The notes beneath the pieces were generated by a model. It ran no database searches. It was not told the origin of the DNA and saw only the letters and a program-made list of their open reading frames with translations. Shown here piece after piece: positions 9,611 to 18,477 of a DNA stretch of 39,069 bases. A program made the position numbers and the translations under genes. Within the stretch, counting starts at the first letter, position 1; every line of letters starts with the position of its first letter. The stretch is taken from NCBI GenBank assembly GCA_024958795.1, contig JANXHP010000138.1, positions 1 to 39,069 on the forward strand, in the 5' to 3' direction. The stretch comes from Candidatus Poseidoniaceae archaeon (lineage in GTDB: Archaea; Thermoplasmatota; Poseidoniia; Poseidoniales; Poseidoniaceae).

Positions 9611-11446
9611 ATGCCGGTGCATATTGCGAGCGAAGAGGATTCAATTGGACCGTATAATCGCTTATCTGCAAGTCAGGTAAATTCTTACAACAATTGTTCA
9701 CGTCTATGGTTTTATGAAAAAATACGCCGCTTTAGAATGCCGCAAATACCCGTATTATTCGTAGGTAGAGCTGTTGAAGATGCTGTTTGCAAAATGCTGC
9801 GTGAGTCACCAGGATTAATGGTCTCAACTGCGGATTCAAAAATATTAGAATCAACACCATTGGATAAAAACGGCCTACCAAGTAGAGAAGGTGGAGACTG
9901 GCCGGCATCAAAATTGCTAGCATTGCCATCTAATATGCATCCAACAACTATTGATGGATTAAAGGAATGGGGGCGAAGTCGATTAGATATTCACTTGCCA
10001 TTGTCATTAGAGGCGATGAAGAAAGAATGGGAGAAGGATGAAAGGAAAGCAGGAGATTGGTCTACTGTTAATACGCAGTATTGTCTTGAAATGTGCTATA
10101 CTGCATTAGACATGCATCTTGTAGAATTACAACGTTGCATTGAATCTAATGGAGGGCCTAATCTTGAAAGTTGGAGAGAAGGAAATAGAGAGTATTGGCC
10201 TGCTCCAGATGGTCGCGCTTTTGAGTTGGTAAACAGTCATCCACTTGCTAGTAAGGACTCCTTTACTCATGTTGAGGCTTGGGAGGTTTGCCGCCCATGG
10301 TTCGTTGATCCAGGTGCAGAAAAATTCACTATGAACTCTATTCATCCAGAGCATTGGTTCCAAGGTGAGTATGATTTAGTATATCGATGGGATGGTAAAA
10401 TAAAAATTGTAGACTTGAAAGCAAGTGTTGGTAAAGGCGACCGTTCAGGAAATTACGTAGACCAACTTCGAATGTATGCTATGTTATGGTGGACTACTCA
10501 TGGAAAAGATGAGACTGTAGATTCTCTTGAAATTTGGTACTTAGGTGCTAATGTTGTTAAGGAAATTGAATTACCTACACTAACTGAATTACAAGAAATG
10601 GAAGCCGAATTAGAGCAGATGTGGAAAGTTCTCAAAGAGAATAAGCCAGAAATTGACCAATGTCCTCCAAATCCAGCCCCTATGCGTGGATTCGCTGAAG
10701 GTGGTAAAGCAATTGCAGCTCCAGATGAATCTCGCTGCGATAGTTGTGATTGGGAACAGATTTGTCCGGGTGGTTCAGGGAACGATGATTTGCCAAGTGC
10801 TGGAATTGTTAATTTACCAGGTTCAACATCAAGTTTTGATATTACAGAAATCGCCCAATTGAATCCTAGAGCAACAATCATTGCAGAGGTATTTTCTGTT
10901 GTTGGAGCCAATACAAAACCAGTTCCGCAAATCACAATTTGTCAAGGAACAAATTTTGCAAAAATACAAATTATTTCAGAAACGCATGAATCCGGTCAGA
11001 AAAGTTGGCCACAAGGGATAAAGAAAGGTGATTCTGTCAAATTAGATGGAGTTGTTTTCACAATAAATTGGAAGGGTGAAATTATTCTCAAAGTTGATCC
11101 TCATGCAATGATTATCCCAGCATCTCCAAGCGAAGAATGTACTACTGATTTAATGTCATATAGAGCAAAATATCATGTTGCAGGAAGAGTGATTTATCGT
11201 TTTGAAAAGCGTGGTATTGGTCGTACTGGCAAGGAATGGCATAGAAAGGGAATGATGATCCAAGATTCTACTGGAGCAATGAAAGTAGGTGGATGGGCTA
11301 ACGACTGGGGACCTCAATATGATACGGTAAATATTGGAGATACAGTAGTGGTAGCCAATATTGGAATAGATGCATGGGCAACTGAAGTACGTGGTGAGAT
11401 TTCCCGAAATTCTACTTTCCAAACTATTGATAGAATTACTAGATGA
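9611..11446 (+). CDS. RecB/Cas4-like PD-(D/E)XK nuclease, paralogue of the preceding gene, with two OB-like C-terminal segments
   Basis: LSASQVNSYNNCSRLWFYEK; GEYDLVYRWDGKIKIVDLKAS; DQLRMYAML; CDSCDWEQIC (CxxCx5C) for a probable FeS cluster; VAGRVIYRFEKRGIGRTGKEW..MMIQDSTGAMKVGGW OB-like. Confidence 0.85.
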   Translation: MPVHIASEEDSIGPYNRLSASQVNSYNNCSRLWFYEKIRRFRMPQIPVLFVGRAVEDAVCKMLRESPGLMVSTADSKILESTPLDKNGLPSREGGDWPASKLLALPSNMHPTTIDGLKEWGRSRLDIHLPLSLEAMKKEWEKDERKAGDWSTVNTQYCLEMCYTALDMHLVELQRCIESNGGPNLESWREGNREYWPAPDGRAFELVNSHPLASKDSFTHVEAWEVCRPWFVDPGAEKFTMNSIHPEHWFQGEYDLVYRWDGKIKIVDLKASVGKGDRSGNYVDQLRMYAMLWWTTHGKDETVDSLEIWYLGANVVKEIELPTLTELQEMEAELEQMWKVLKENKPEIDQCPPNPAPMRGFAEGGKAIAAPDESRCDSCDWEQICPGGSGNDDLPSAGIVNLPGSTSSFDITEIAQLNPRATIIAEVFSVVGANTKPVPQITICQGTNFAKIQIISETHESGQKSWPQGIKKGDSVKLDGVVFTINWKGEIILKVDPHAMIIPASPSEECTTDLMSYRAKYHVAGRVIYRFEKRGIGRTGKEWHRKGMMIQDSTGAMKVGGWANDWGPQYDTVNIGDTVVVANIGIDAWATEVRGEISRNSTFQTIDRITR

Positions 11447-11483
11447 TTGATTATTGGCTATTTTGCTTTTCTGAAAACGAGTT

Positions 11484-11569
11484 TGGCGCCAAGAGAGAGA
11501 TTTGAACTCCCGTGTTCAGGGAACAGTGGATTTCGAATCCACCGCAATACCGAGCTATGCGATCTTGGC
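11484..11569 (-). tRNA. trnS(cga): tRNA-Ser(CGA), class II, 3' CCA encoded
   Basis: Reverse strand GCCAAGA..GCATAGCTCGGTATTGC.G.GTGGATTCGAAATCCAC.TGTTCCCTGAACAC.GGGAGTTCAAATCTCTC.TCTTGGC.G.CCA; long paired variable arm; anticodon CGA. Confidence 0.95.
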
Positions 11570-11625
11570 CTGTATGTGCCCGCTCCTACGCGACGGTCAT
11601 AAGGATGATGCACTGACCAATCGCT

Positions 11626-11826
11626 ATGCAGGTTCACTTAAGCGGACGTGATCACGATTTGAAAATTGAAGTTGAGTCGGGCCAAACGGTAAGACAAGTT
11701 CTAACAGAAGCGAATATTTTACCTTCAACTGTAATCGTAAGTTTTGATGGAACAATTCTTCCACATTCAACAATTCTAAGCAGTGATGTTGTTCTACTTG
11801 TTACCACAGTTTCATCAGGTGGTTAA
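11626..11826 (+). CDS. ThiS/MoaD/SAMP-like beta-grasp protein with C-terminal Gly-Gly
   Basis: 66 aa, MQVHLSGRDHDLKIEVESGQTVRQVLTEANILPSTVIVSFDGTILP...VVLLVTTVSSGG; C-terminal SGG. Confidence 0.85.
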   Translation: MQVHLSGRDHDLKIEVESGQTVRQVLTEANILPSTVIVSFDGTILPHSTILSSDVVLLVTTVSSGG

Positions 11827-11833
11827 TTTTCAA

Positions 11834-12589
11834 TCAATTGTAGAATGCATCTGCTGAATCGGTTAATTCTGCAATAACATTCTGCGCTTTTTCAGGTGCC
11901 ATACTCTGTAATTTTGCTAATAGATTTGCAGAGGTATCACTTGGTAGGGAAAGTCCCAACTCAAACCAAGTATCAATATTGTCAAGCAGTCTTTGACTTG
12001 CCATGACATCTCCACTAGCACCCACAGTTGTTGCTATTGCTAAGCAAGAATTTATTTCATAAAGAGGCCCACTGCTAGCCAACAATGCAGTTAATCCGAT
12101 TGCTCCAGAACTTGGTTCATCTCTTCGTACATCTACTCCTTTTGATTCTAATTCAATTCTATGAGAGGCATTACTTGCAACAATGAAAGTTTCTTTTCTT
12201 GATGGTTCGCTTCCCAAGCCAGCCATTACAACCATTTCACTAACACCTTGTTGCATAAAGAATTGCATTATCTCATTCGCCAACATCCCTTGACTATTTG
12301 GGTCAACAGGTTGTGTTGAACCAGTTAAGGTTAGGATTATCTTGCCAGTGGTTGATTCTATAGAGGAAATGGTGTAGTGAGGTGGTGCTAGTAATCCATC
12401 TTCATCAAGACATGCTAATGGTGGCAATGAAGTATCATGGAGTCTAGCAATTTGTGTTGCTCCATTTACTGAATTAACAGCATCGATAGCAGCCTTGCCT
12501 ACATTGCCTACTCCAGGGAATGCAATTAGCATTAGACTATGCTCGGGGAGAACGGTATTGTCATTTCTCCATTCAACAGTTAGAACCAT
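11834..12589 (-). CDS. PAC2 family protein (proteasome-assembly-chaperone superfamily)
   Basis: FPGVGNVGKAAIDAVNS...; gene order with nop10/aIF2a typical of archaea. Confidence 0.85.
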   Translation of the reverse strand: MVLTVEWRNDNTVLPEHSLMLIAFPGVGNVGKAAIDAVNSVNGATQIARLHDTSLPPLACLDEDGLLAPPHYTISSIESTTGKIILTLTGSTQPVDPNSQGMLANEIMQFFMQQGVSEMVVMAGLGSEPSRKETFIVASNASHRIELESKGVDVRRDEPSSGAIGLTALLASSGPLYEINSCLAIATTVGASGDVMASQRLLDNIDTWFELGLSLPSDTSANLLAKLQSMAPEKAQNVIAELTDSADAFYN

Positions 12590-12691
12590 GTTTCGCCAAT
12601 CCTAACGCGACGCGTTATAATGTTTGACATTGATTCAAACCGCAGCAACCCATTTGTTGAGTCAATATTAGTGGCCGATTGAAGAAAAAAA

Positions 12692-12943
12692 TTATTCTTC
12701 TTCATCAGGGGCTCTCATTTCTGCAGTTTCACGCATTTCTTCAAGAGTTGGTAGAGTTGGAAGTCCTTGTGGCCAAGAAGCATCTTCAACATTGTACATC
12801 TTTCTGCGAATATCAGCGCGATGATCTTCTGGTGACCACTTAAGAGGTGCAGCAGCTTGTGCATTTTTTCCACAAGATGGACAGGTAGTTGACAATGACC
12901 ATGCACTGCAATCTAAGCATTGTTGAAGGATTTGACGAGCCAT
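12692..12943 (-). CDS. nop10: H/ACA RNP component Nop10
   Basis: CLDCSAWSLSTTCPSCGKNAQAAAPLKWSPEDHRADIRRKMY; Zn ribbon and family signature. Confidence 0.92.
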   Translation of the reverse strand: MARQILQQCLDCSAWSLSTTCPSCGKNAQAAAPLKWSPEDHRADIRRKMYNVEDASWPQGLPTLPTLEEMRETAEMRAPDEEE

Positions 12944-12947
12944 AATA

Positions 12948-13739
12948 TCACTCTCTCCAAGCTCTTGCTTCTCCGCCTGCCTTTTCCATCATTTCAATAG
13001 CAGCATTTGTTGCAGAATTCCATGCAGACTCTGCACTCTTGAAATCAGGTGCCTTCAATTCAATTCTATATTGAGGAGCACCGTTATAGTGGCATGAGAT
13101 TTCGATTTCATCCTTTTCAGAAGAGAACTTTTCTGCAGCCAATAGAGAATTACGGATTACTTCAATTCCATTTACTGAGTTGATACTCAATGATATCGTT
13201 CCTCGAACTTCAACGAAGTCAGGTATGATATTTTCAATTGCAACTTCAATAAATTCTTTGATCCAATCTCCTTCAAATCCAGCATCTACTACTGCCCCTT
13301 CCTTCATTGCAGCCTCTTCAAAAGATCCATATAGAGTTCCAAAGGCTCCGGTTAGTTCTTCAGCAGTTTCAGTAACTTCTTCTTCTGACCAACCAACCTT
13401 TTCACCAATTACCTTTAGCAATTGATGAGCTCTCTTTTCATTCTTCCATTCTTGTAAACGAGCACGTCGTCTCTCTTCTGAAACAGATTTTAGAGATAGT
13501 TCTAGAGATGTACCATCCTTACGGGTACGCATTACCTTACAGATTAGTCTTTGACCTTCTCTAACAAAACCGCGAATATTCTTAACCCAGCCACTGGCAA
13601 TTTCACCAATAAAAATGAAACCTTCAGTTCCTTCAAATTCATCAAATTCAACATAACATCCGTTTTGTTTAACGGTTTTTACAGTTACAACGACTAACTC
13701 CCCTTCTTGAGGGCCGCCAGTGTTTTGTCCTTTGCTCAT
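12948..13739 (-). CDS. eif2a: Translation initiation factor aIF2 subunit alpha
   Basis: S1 domain (GELVVVTVKTVKQNGCYVEFDEFEGTEGFIFIGEIASGWVKNIRGFVREGQ) and aIF2-alpha C-terminal domain. Confidence 0.95.
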   Translation of the reverse strand: MSKGQNTGGPQEGELVVVTVKTVKQNGCYVEFDEFEGTEGFIFIGEIASGWVKNIRGFVREGQRLICKVMRTRKDGTSLELSLKSVSEERRRARLQEWKNEKRAHQLLKVIGEKVGWSEEEVTETAEELTGAFGTLYGSFEEAAMKEGAVVDAGFEGDWIKEFIEVAIENIIPDFVEVRGTISLSINSVNGIEVIRNSLLAAEKFSSEKDEIEISCHYNGAPQYRIELKAPDFKSAESAWNSATNAAIEMMEKAGGEARAWRE

Positions 13740-13754
13740 TGGAGGATTTCCCCC

Positions 13755-13925
13755 TCATTCCAGTGTCTCTACCACATTGCAGCCAACTAGGTCGGACTTT
13801 CCACCAGATGGACTGGTTAAGGTTGCGCCACAAACATCACAAGAGATGATAGAAGTGGCACGGGAGAAAATTGTTGATTCATTGCTACAATCGCGGCATG
13901 CGACCTTTAGGAAACTACTTGTCAT
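13755..13925 (-). CDS. rps27e: 30S ribosomal protein S27e
   Basis: Manual translation: MTSSFLKVACRDCSNESTIFSRATSIISCDVCGATLTSPSGGKSDLVGCNVVETLE*; intact C2-C2 ribbon. Too short for the ORF track. Confidence 0.93.
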   Translation of the reverse strand: MTSSFLKVACRDCSNESTIFSRATSIISCDVCGATLTSPSGGKSDLVGCNVVETLE

Positions 13926-13935
13926 CTTATTCACC

Positions 13936-14220
13936 TCAGCGATCGATTAATTCGAACTTCTTTGCACGCTTACATGGAGCGTAGTGTGCTTTACCAGTCT
14001 CAGTACAGCGATATAGAATATTAACTCTCTTAGTTGGCTTTTCACGGCCATCAGGCTTTGGACGAGGGAAACCTCTGTATCCAGCCATAACCTTACGGAA
14101 TCGGCGTTGACCCCACTTCAGTTCAGAAGCACGTCGCTTCTTAACACGCTCAACAGTGTGCAGAGTATGCTTACCAGCAGATGGACTGTAACGCATGATT
14201 TGACGTGGCATTTTTACCAT
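13936..14220 (-). CDS. rpl44e: 50S ribosomal protein L44e (zinc ligands missing)
   Basis: ASELKWGQRRFRKVMAGYRGFPRPKPDGREKPTKRVNILYRCTETGKAH...KKFEL matches L44e; canonical CPxC is SPSA here. Confidence 0.95.
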   Translation of the reverse strand: MVKMPRQIMRYSPSAGKHTLHTVERVKKRRASELKWGQRRFRKVMAGYRGFPRPKPDGREKPTKRVNILYRCTETGKAHYAPCKRAKKFELIDR

Positions 14221-14237
14221 GATAACACCTTAAGCAT

Positions 14238-14256
14238 CCCGCCCACAAGGGTCGGG
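14238..14256 (-). promoter_or_regulatory. Candidate leader hairpin upstream of the L44e operon
   Basis: Minus-strand CCCG-A-CCC-TTGT-GGG-CGGG: 7 G:C pairs with one bulge, 18 nt upstream of the L44e start. Confidence 0.5.
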
Positions 14257-14310
14257 TATTTAGCCATACCGCAATAGTAAGCGCCATTAAACGCCACACT
14301 GCAAGGGGAT

Positions 14311-15144
14311 TTGACAGGTATTATTGATAAGGCTGGGGCCCAAGCACCCCTCATGGATGCGATGATGCAAGCAGCATTGTGGTTTTGGATTCCAGCGATA
14401 TCATTAGTCGTTGGAACAGGGACCGCTCTATCATCAAGGTCTGAAAATATTAAGAATTTTTCAAAATCAATTGCAATAATTGGCTTTATTTTTGTTCTAT
14501 TTAGTCCAGTAACAATTCCTGAATCACCCTCAAGTGCAGCAGGACATTTACTCGGTTCAATTATCGGGCCATGTGCTCTCTTGATTACTGGAATCTATTT
14601 GTTGGCCTTTTCAGGAAATGTTGAAGTTGGAAAATTATCTTCTACTGATAGAAAGATAGGTTCAGTTTGTACATTTTTTGGCTTAATATGGCTTGAAGGG
14701 ATGCATTGGTGGACTTGGACTCCGATGTTGGATGGAGAAGTCAATCCCTATTGGCTAGTATTTTGGCCGACCTTCCTTCTATTAGCTACTGGATTGAGTA
14801 GCGGAGCAGCATTTTCTTTGAGATATTTGGGAGACTCAAGAGAGAATGAATCCAATTTTATGTTAGTAATATCTTCGTTAACATTCACTCTAACAGTTCT
14901 CGGAATGATGCTTGATGGCCCAAATATTACCTCAGAAACTTTTAGAGATCATTTTTGGCTCGCTGCCTCTGACATTTTTGGTTTGGGAATTGGAGTTGGT
15001 TTGTCAATCCTAGTATTCGCATTAGTAATTTGGATTTACGAATCGAGTCTCCCGCCTGTAAAATCCTTGGACGTACCATCACAACAAGAATTAGAACAAG
15101 CAGCCTCAATAATTTCTAATCATATTGGAGGTGAACAAGAATGA
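14311..15144 (+). CDS. Polytopic membrane protein (about 7 TM), unknown function
   Basis: Seven hydrophobic segments; TTG start; overlaps the next ORF start. Confidence 0.65.
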   Translation: MTGIIDKAGAQAPLMDAMMQAALWFWIPAISLVVGTGTALSSRSENIKNFSKSIAIIGFIFVLFSPVTIPESPSSAAGHLLGSIIGPCALLITGIYLLAFSGNVEVGKLSSTDRKIGSVCTFFGLIWLEGMHWWTWTPMLDGEVNPYWLVFWPTFLLLATGLSSGAAFSLRYLGDSRENESNFMLVISSLTFTLTVLGMMLDGPNITSETFRDHFWLAASDIFGLGIGVGLSILVFALVIWIYESSLPPVKSLDVPSQQELEQAASIISNHIGGEQE

Positions 15145-15593
15145 GTGAAGTTTCTAAGACCTGGAAAGTAATTGTTATGGCGATTAGTGTTCCACCATTG
15201 TTATTGATGATTATCGGCGCACTATTAGGTGACGACATTAGCAATCTTGCATTCAAGAGATTTGGTAATGCATTGATTACAGGATATACATTCAGTACAG
15301 GATTATTATTCATCAATATGTTCTTCTATGCAGATTCCAGACAGCGTCCTCTTGCACCATTATTTGGAATGTTGCTGGCAACAATTTTTGGCACTATGAT
15401 TACATTGTGGTTATTGTCCCAAGGTGACTTATTATTGGAAGATAATGGTTCTGCTAGGGCTCAAGCATTGTCAAACATAGTCCGTATATTAGTTTCTTCA
15501 TTGGCGTTGATAATGGCTGTTGTAGTATCGGTGGGTGGAGTATTTGTTGCAATAACATCAAGGCCGAATCGCAATTTGTTTGAAGAAGAATAG
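15141..15593 (+). CDS. Small membrane protein (about 4 TM), unknown function
   Basis: Four hydrophobic helices; ATGA overlap with the upstream gene. Confidence 0.65.
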   Translation: MSEVSKTWKVIVMAISVPPLLLMIIGALLGDDISNLAFKRFGNALITGYTFSTGLLFINMFFYADSRQRPLAPLFGMLLATIFGTMITLWLLSQGDLLLEDNGSARAQALSNIVRILVSSLALIMAVVVSVGGVFVAITSRPNRNLFEEE

Positions 15594-15679
15594 GTTAGCA
15601 ATGACCTTTTTTTCATGATTGTTTCTTTCCGTCGGTTTCATAAGGAGGAGGTTGGTGGGCTGGCTGTCTAGGTGGTTCT

Positions 15680-15859
15680 ATGTCAAAGGGTACTCCGTCA
15701 AGAGGTAAGCGTCAGAAGACTGCTCACATCCGTTGCCGTCGTTGTGGTAACAACTCATATCATAAGCAAAAGTCTGTATGTGCATCATGCGGATTTGGTG
15801 CTACTACTCGTATACGAAAGTTTTCTTGGAACAAGAAAACACACCGTCCTAAGGCTTGA
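15680..15859 (+). CDS. rpl37e: 50S ribosomal protein L37e
   Basis: Manual translation: [59 protein letters not shown]; intact Zn ribbon. Missing from the ORF track. Confidence 0.95.
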   Translation: MSKGTPSRGKRQKTAHIRCRRCGNNSYHKQKSVCASCGFGATTRIRKFSWNKKTHRPKA

Positions 15860-15937
15860 TTTTTTTTCTTTTGAAATTGTGTTACAAGCGCAATGGCTAC
15901 AAGCAAGGTTCTCTTGGTCTGTCTAGGGGCAACGGCA

Positions 15938-17476
15938 ATGTGTGGTATTATCGGAGTCGTTGGCCGACATGGAACTCATGTAAATCAGTTGATTTACGAT
16001 GGATTAACAGTTCTTCAACATAGAGGGCAAGATGCCGCTGGAATCATGACTGATTATCAAGGTAAATTTCGTCTAAGAAAGTCAAATGGTCTTGTTTCTG
16101 ACATCTTTTACAGCCGACATATGTTACGTCTTCAAGGTAGTATAGGAATTGGTCATGTTCGATATCCTACTGCAGGTTCATCTTCTAGAGCAGAAGCTCA
16201 ACCATTCTATGTAAATTCACCATATGGTCTTTCATTAGCGCATAATGGTAATCTCTCCAATGCTGCTGAACTAAGAAAGAATCTTCGCGATGTTCATATG
16301 CGTCACATGAATACTACAAGTGATTCAGAATTATTACTAAATTCCTTAGCTGTTGAATTATACTCCCGAACAAATAGTCTAGATATCAATGGAGAACAAC
16401 ATATTGACATTGAAGCTGTATTCGGTGCTGTTTCTGGAGTTCATAAAACTGCAATTGGTGGATATGCTTGTGTTTCAATAATCTCTGGATATGGCTTGTT
16501 AGCATTTAGAGATCCGCATGGTATTAGGCCACTTATTTTCGGTAAGAGGGAACAAGGTGAAGAAACAGAATGGATTGTTGCTTCTGAATCTGTAGCAATC
16601 ACTGCCCTTGGGTTTGAGATTGTGCGTGATGTAGCGCCTGGAGAAGCGGTATTTATCTCTAATTCCGGACGTCTATTTACAAGACAATGTTCTGATAATG
16701 TACTCTATTCTCCATGTATCTTTGAGCATGTATATTTTGCAAGACCAGATTCAATTATCGATGGAATACCAGTTTATCAAGCGAGATTAGCGCAAGGGAA
16801 GAAATTAGCAGAGCGAATACTTGAGGAATGGCCGGACCATGATATTGATAGTGTAATTCCAGTTCCAGATTCTGGTAGAATAGCAGCACTTCAGATGGCT
16901 AATTCATTGGGAGTTCCATACCGTGAAGGATTTGTAAAGAATCGTTATGTAGGTCGCACCTTTATCATGCCAGGTCAAGCCCTTAGGGAGAAATCAGTAC
17001 GCCGTAAATTGAATGCGATTGAGCAAGAATTTAAAGGGAAAAATGTGTTATTAGTAGATGATTCAATTGTTAGAGGAACAACATCTGCTAAGATTGTTGA
17101 AATGGCTCGTGAAGTTGGTGCAAAAAAGGTATATTTTGCTTCAGCAGCCCCTCCTGTTAGACATCCTAATGTTTACGGAATAGATATGCCTGCAGTGAAT
17201 GAATTCATTGCAGATGGAAGAACTATTGATGAAATAGGTCAAAAAATTGGCTGTGACAAATTATTTTATCAAAATCTGGATGACTTAATTGAAGCTACAA
17301 ATTTAGGTGAAAGCAAATTACCTCGTTTTGATACCTCTTGTTTTGATGGTGATTATGTAACCGGAGATATTTCAGATGAATATTTGCAACAATTGCATGA
17401 TGCAAGAAATGATGGTGCAAAGAAGGATTCTCAAGAAGAAGACGATGTAATTGACATGCATAATGATGATGAGTGA
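15938..17476 (+). CDS. purF: Amidophosphoribosyltransferase PurF
   Basis: [12 protein letters not shown] with catalytic N-terminal Cys when started at 15938; PRPP-binding [13 protein letters not shown]. Confidence 0.97.
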   Translation: MCGIIGVVGRHGTHVNQLIYDGLTVLQHRGQDAAGIMTDYQGKFRLRKSNGLVSDIFYSRHMLRLQGSIGIGHVRYPTAGSSSRAEAQPFYVNSPYGLSLAHNGNLSNAAELRKNLRDVHMRHMNTTSDSELLLNSLAVELYSRTNSLDINGEQHIDIEAVFGAVSGVHKTAIGGYACVSIISGYGLLAFRDPHGIRPLIFGKREQGEETEWIVASESVAITALGFEIVRDVAPGEAVFISNSGRLFTRQCSDNVLYSPCIFEHVYFARPDSIIDGIPVYQARLAQGKKLAERILEEWPDHDIDSVIPVPDSGRIAALQMANSLGVPYREGFVKNRYVGRTFIMPGQALREKSVRRKLNAIEQEFKGKNVLLVDDSIVRGTTSAKIVEMAREVGAKKVYFASAAPPVRHPNVYGIDMPAVNEFIADGRTIDEIGQKIGCDKLFYQNLDDLIEATNLGESKLPRFDTSCFDGDYVTGDISDEYLQQLHDARNDGAKKDSQEEDDVIDMHNDDE

Positions 17477-18420
17477 GGTCGATTTCATTGACGCAAAACT
17501 CTTGGATACTTAGATTCGGAGAATTAGGGCTAAAATCTAGGCCAGTGCGTAGATCTTTCCAAAAAGCATTGCGAAGAAACTTAGAGCAATTAGCAATTAA
17601 TTCCAATACTCCTATGATTCATGAATTAATTCGTCAGCAAGAAATAATTTCATCAAGTGCTCCAATTGAAGTTGTTGAAGATTTACTATGCCATATTTTA
17701 GGAGTAGTTGCGATTGACAGAGTAGTGGTATTGTGCGAAGAAGTATCTCCAAGTGTAGTTGCAAAGGCTTACCTTAGCAGAGACGATAATGTAGGCAAAG
17801 CGAGAACATTCGGAGTAAGGGTGCGCCGTGTTGGTGAAAACAAGGAGTGGAATAGTCAATCATTTGCTGGAGCAGTAGGTGCTGCAATGCTGGCGGAAGA
17901 TGATTCACTAAGCGTCAATTTGCGTGAACCAGATATGTGGGTCAAACTGATTATGGAAAGTGATAGAGTTTCACTAGTAGAAGCAAGAGTTAGTGGTGCT
18001 GGAGGACTACCAGCAGGAGTACAAGGCGATGTTCTTGTTCAAGTCAAAAGTAGAGATGATATGTTGGGGGCATTTTTGATAATGCGTAGAGGTACTCGCT
18101 TGATTCCAGTAATGGATTGTGAAGAGCAGTATATTGAAAAATTATCTAAGTTTGACCCATTCATCGGTTCTCGTTCTCATGCAAAGGATGAGGTTGGGAA
18201 GAGAATTCAACGCCCGGCTTGGGGGATACTTGGATTGACAAAAGAACAGGCTGCTCCATTTGTTCAAAAGCGCGAAGATGCTGTGAAAACAACCCCTCTT
18301 TCAACATTAGAGCCGTTGTGTGGTTGGAGTGAAGAAGAGAAAGTTGCTCTCCTAAATCATATGGAAAAACCGAGTATCAATATCTCTCACCCTGATTTAG
18401 TTTCCTGGATAGATTGTTGA
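17473..18420 (+). CDS. ThiI-like protein (NFLD + THUMP) with degenerate C-terminal PP-loop region
   Basis: [32 protein letters not shown]-like middle; [37 protein letters not shown] aligns with the ThiI GG(L/F)P-G--G-VL-L-SGG-DSP----MMRRG region without SGGxDS. Confidence 0.75.
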   Translation: MRSISLTQNSWILRFGELGLKSRPVRRSFQKALRRNLEQLAINSNTPMIHELIRQQEIISSSAPIEVVEDLLCHILGVVAIDRVVVLCEEVSPSVVAKAYLSRDDNVGKARTFGVRVRRVGENKEWNSQSFAGAVGAAMLAEDDSLSVNLREPDMWVKLIMESDRVSLVEARVSGAGGLPAGVQGDVLVQVKSRDDMLGAFLIMRRGTRLIPVMDCEEQYIEKLSKFDPFIGSRSHAKDEVGKRIQRPAWGILGLTKEQAAPFVQKREDAVKTTPLSTLEPLCGWSEEEKVALLNHMEKPSINISHPDLVSWIDC

Positions 18421-18477
18421 AATTAATCTGCACTTTGTTGCGGAGAGGTTTTCAGCAATGAGGTGTGTGAAGTTGTT

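Noticed and set aside
7834-11446. CRISPR-Cas4 adaptation module
   Set aside because: No cas1/cas2 or repeat array in the window; the proteins are much longer than Cas4 and carry OB-like extensions.
13720-13950. 76-aa + strand ORF
   Set aside because: Antisense to rpS27e, which is clearly encoded on the minus strand.
15672-15926. 84-aa + strand ORF
   Set aside because: Overlaps L37e in another frame; L37e has an intact family sequence.
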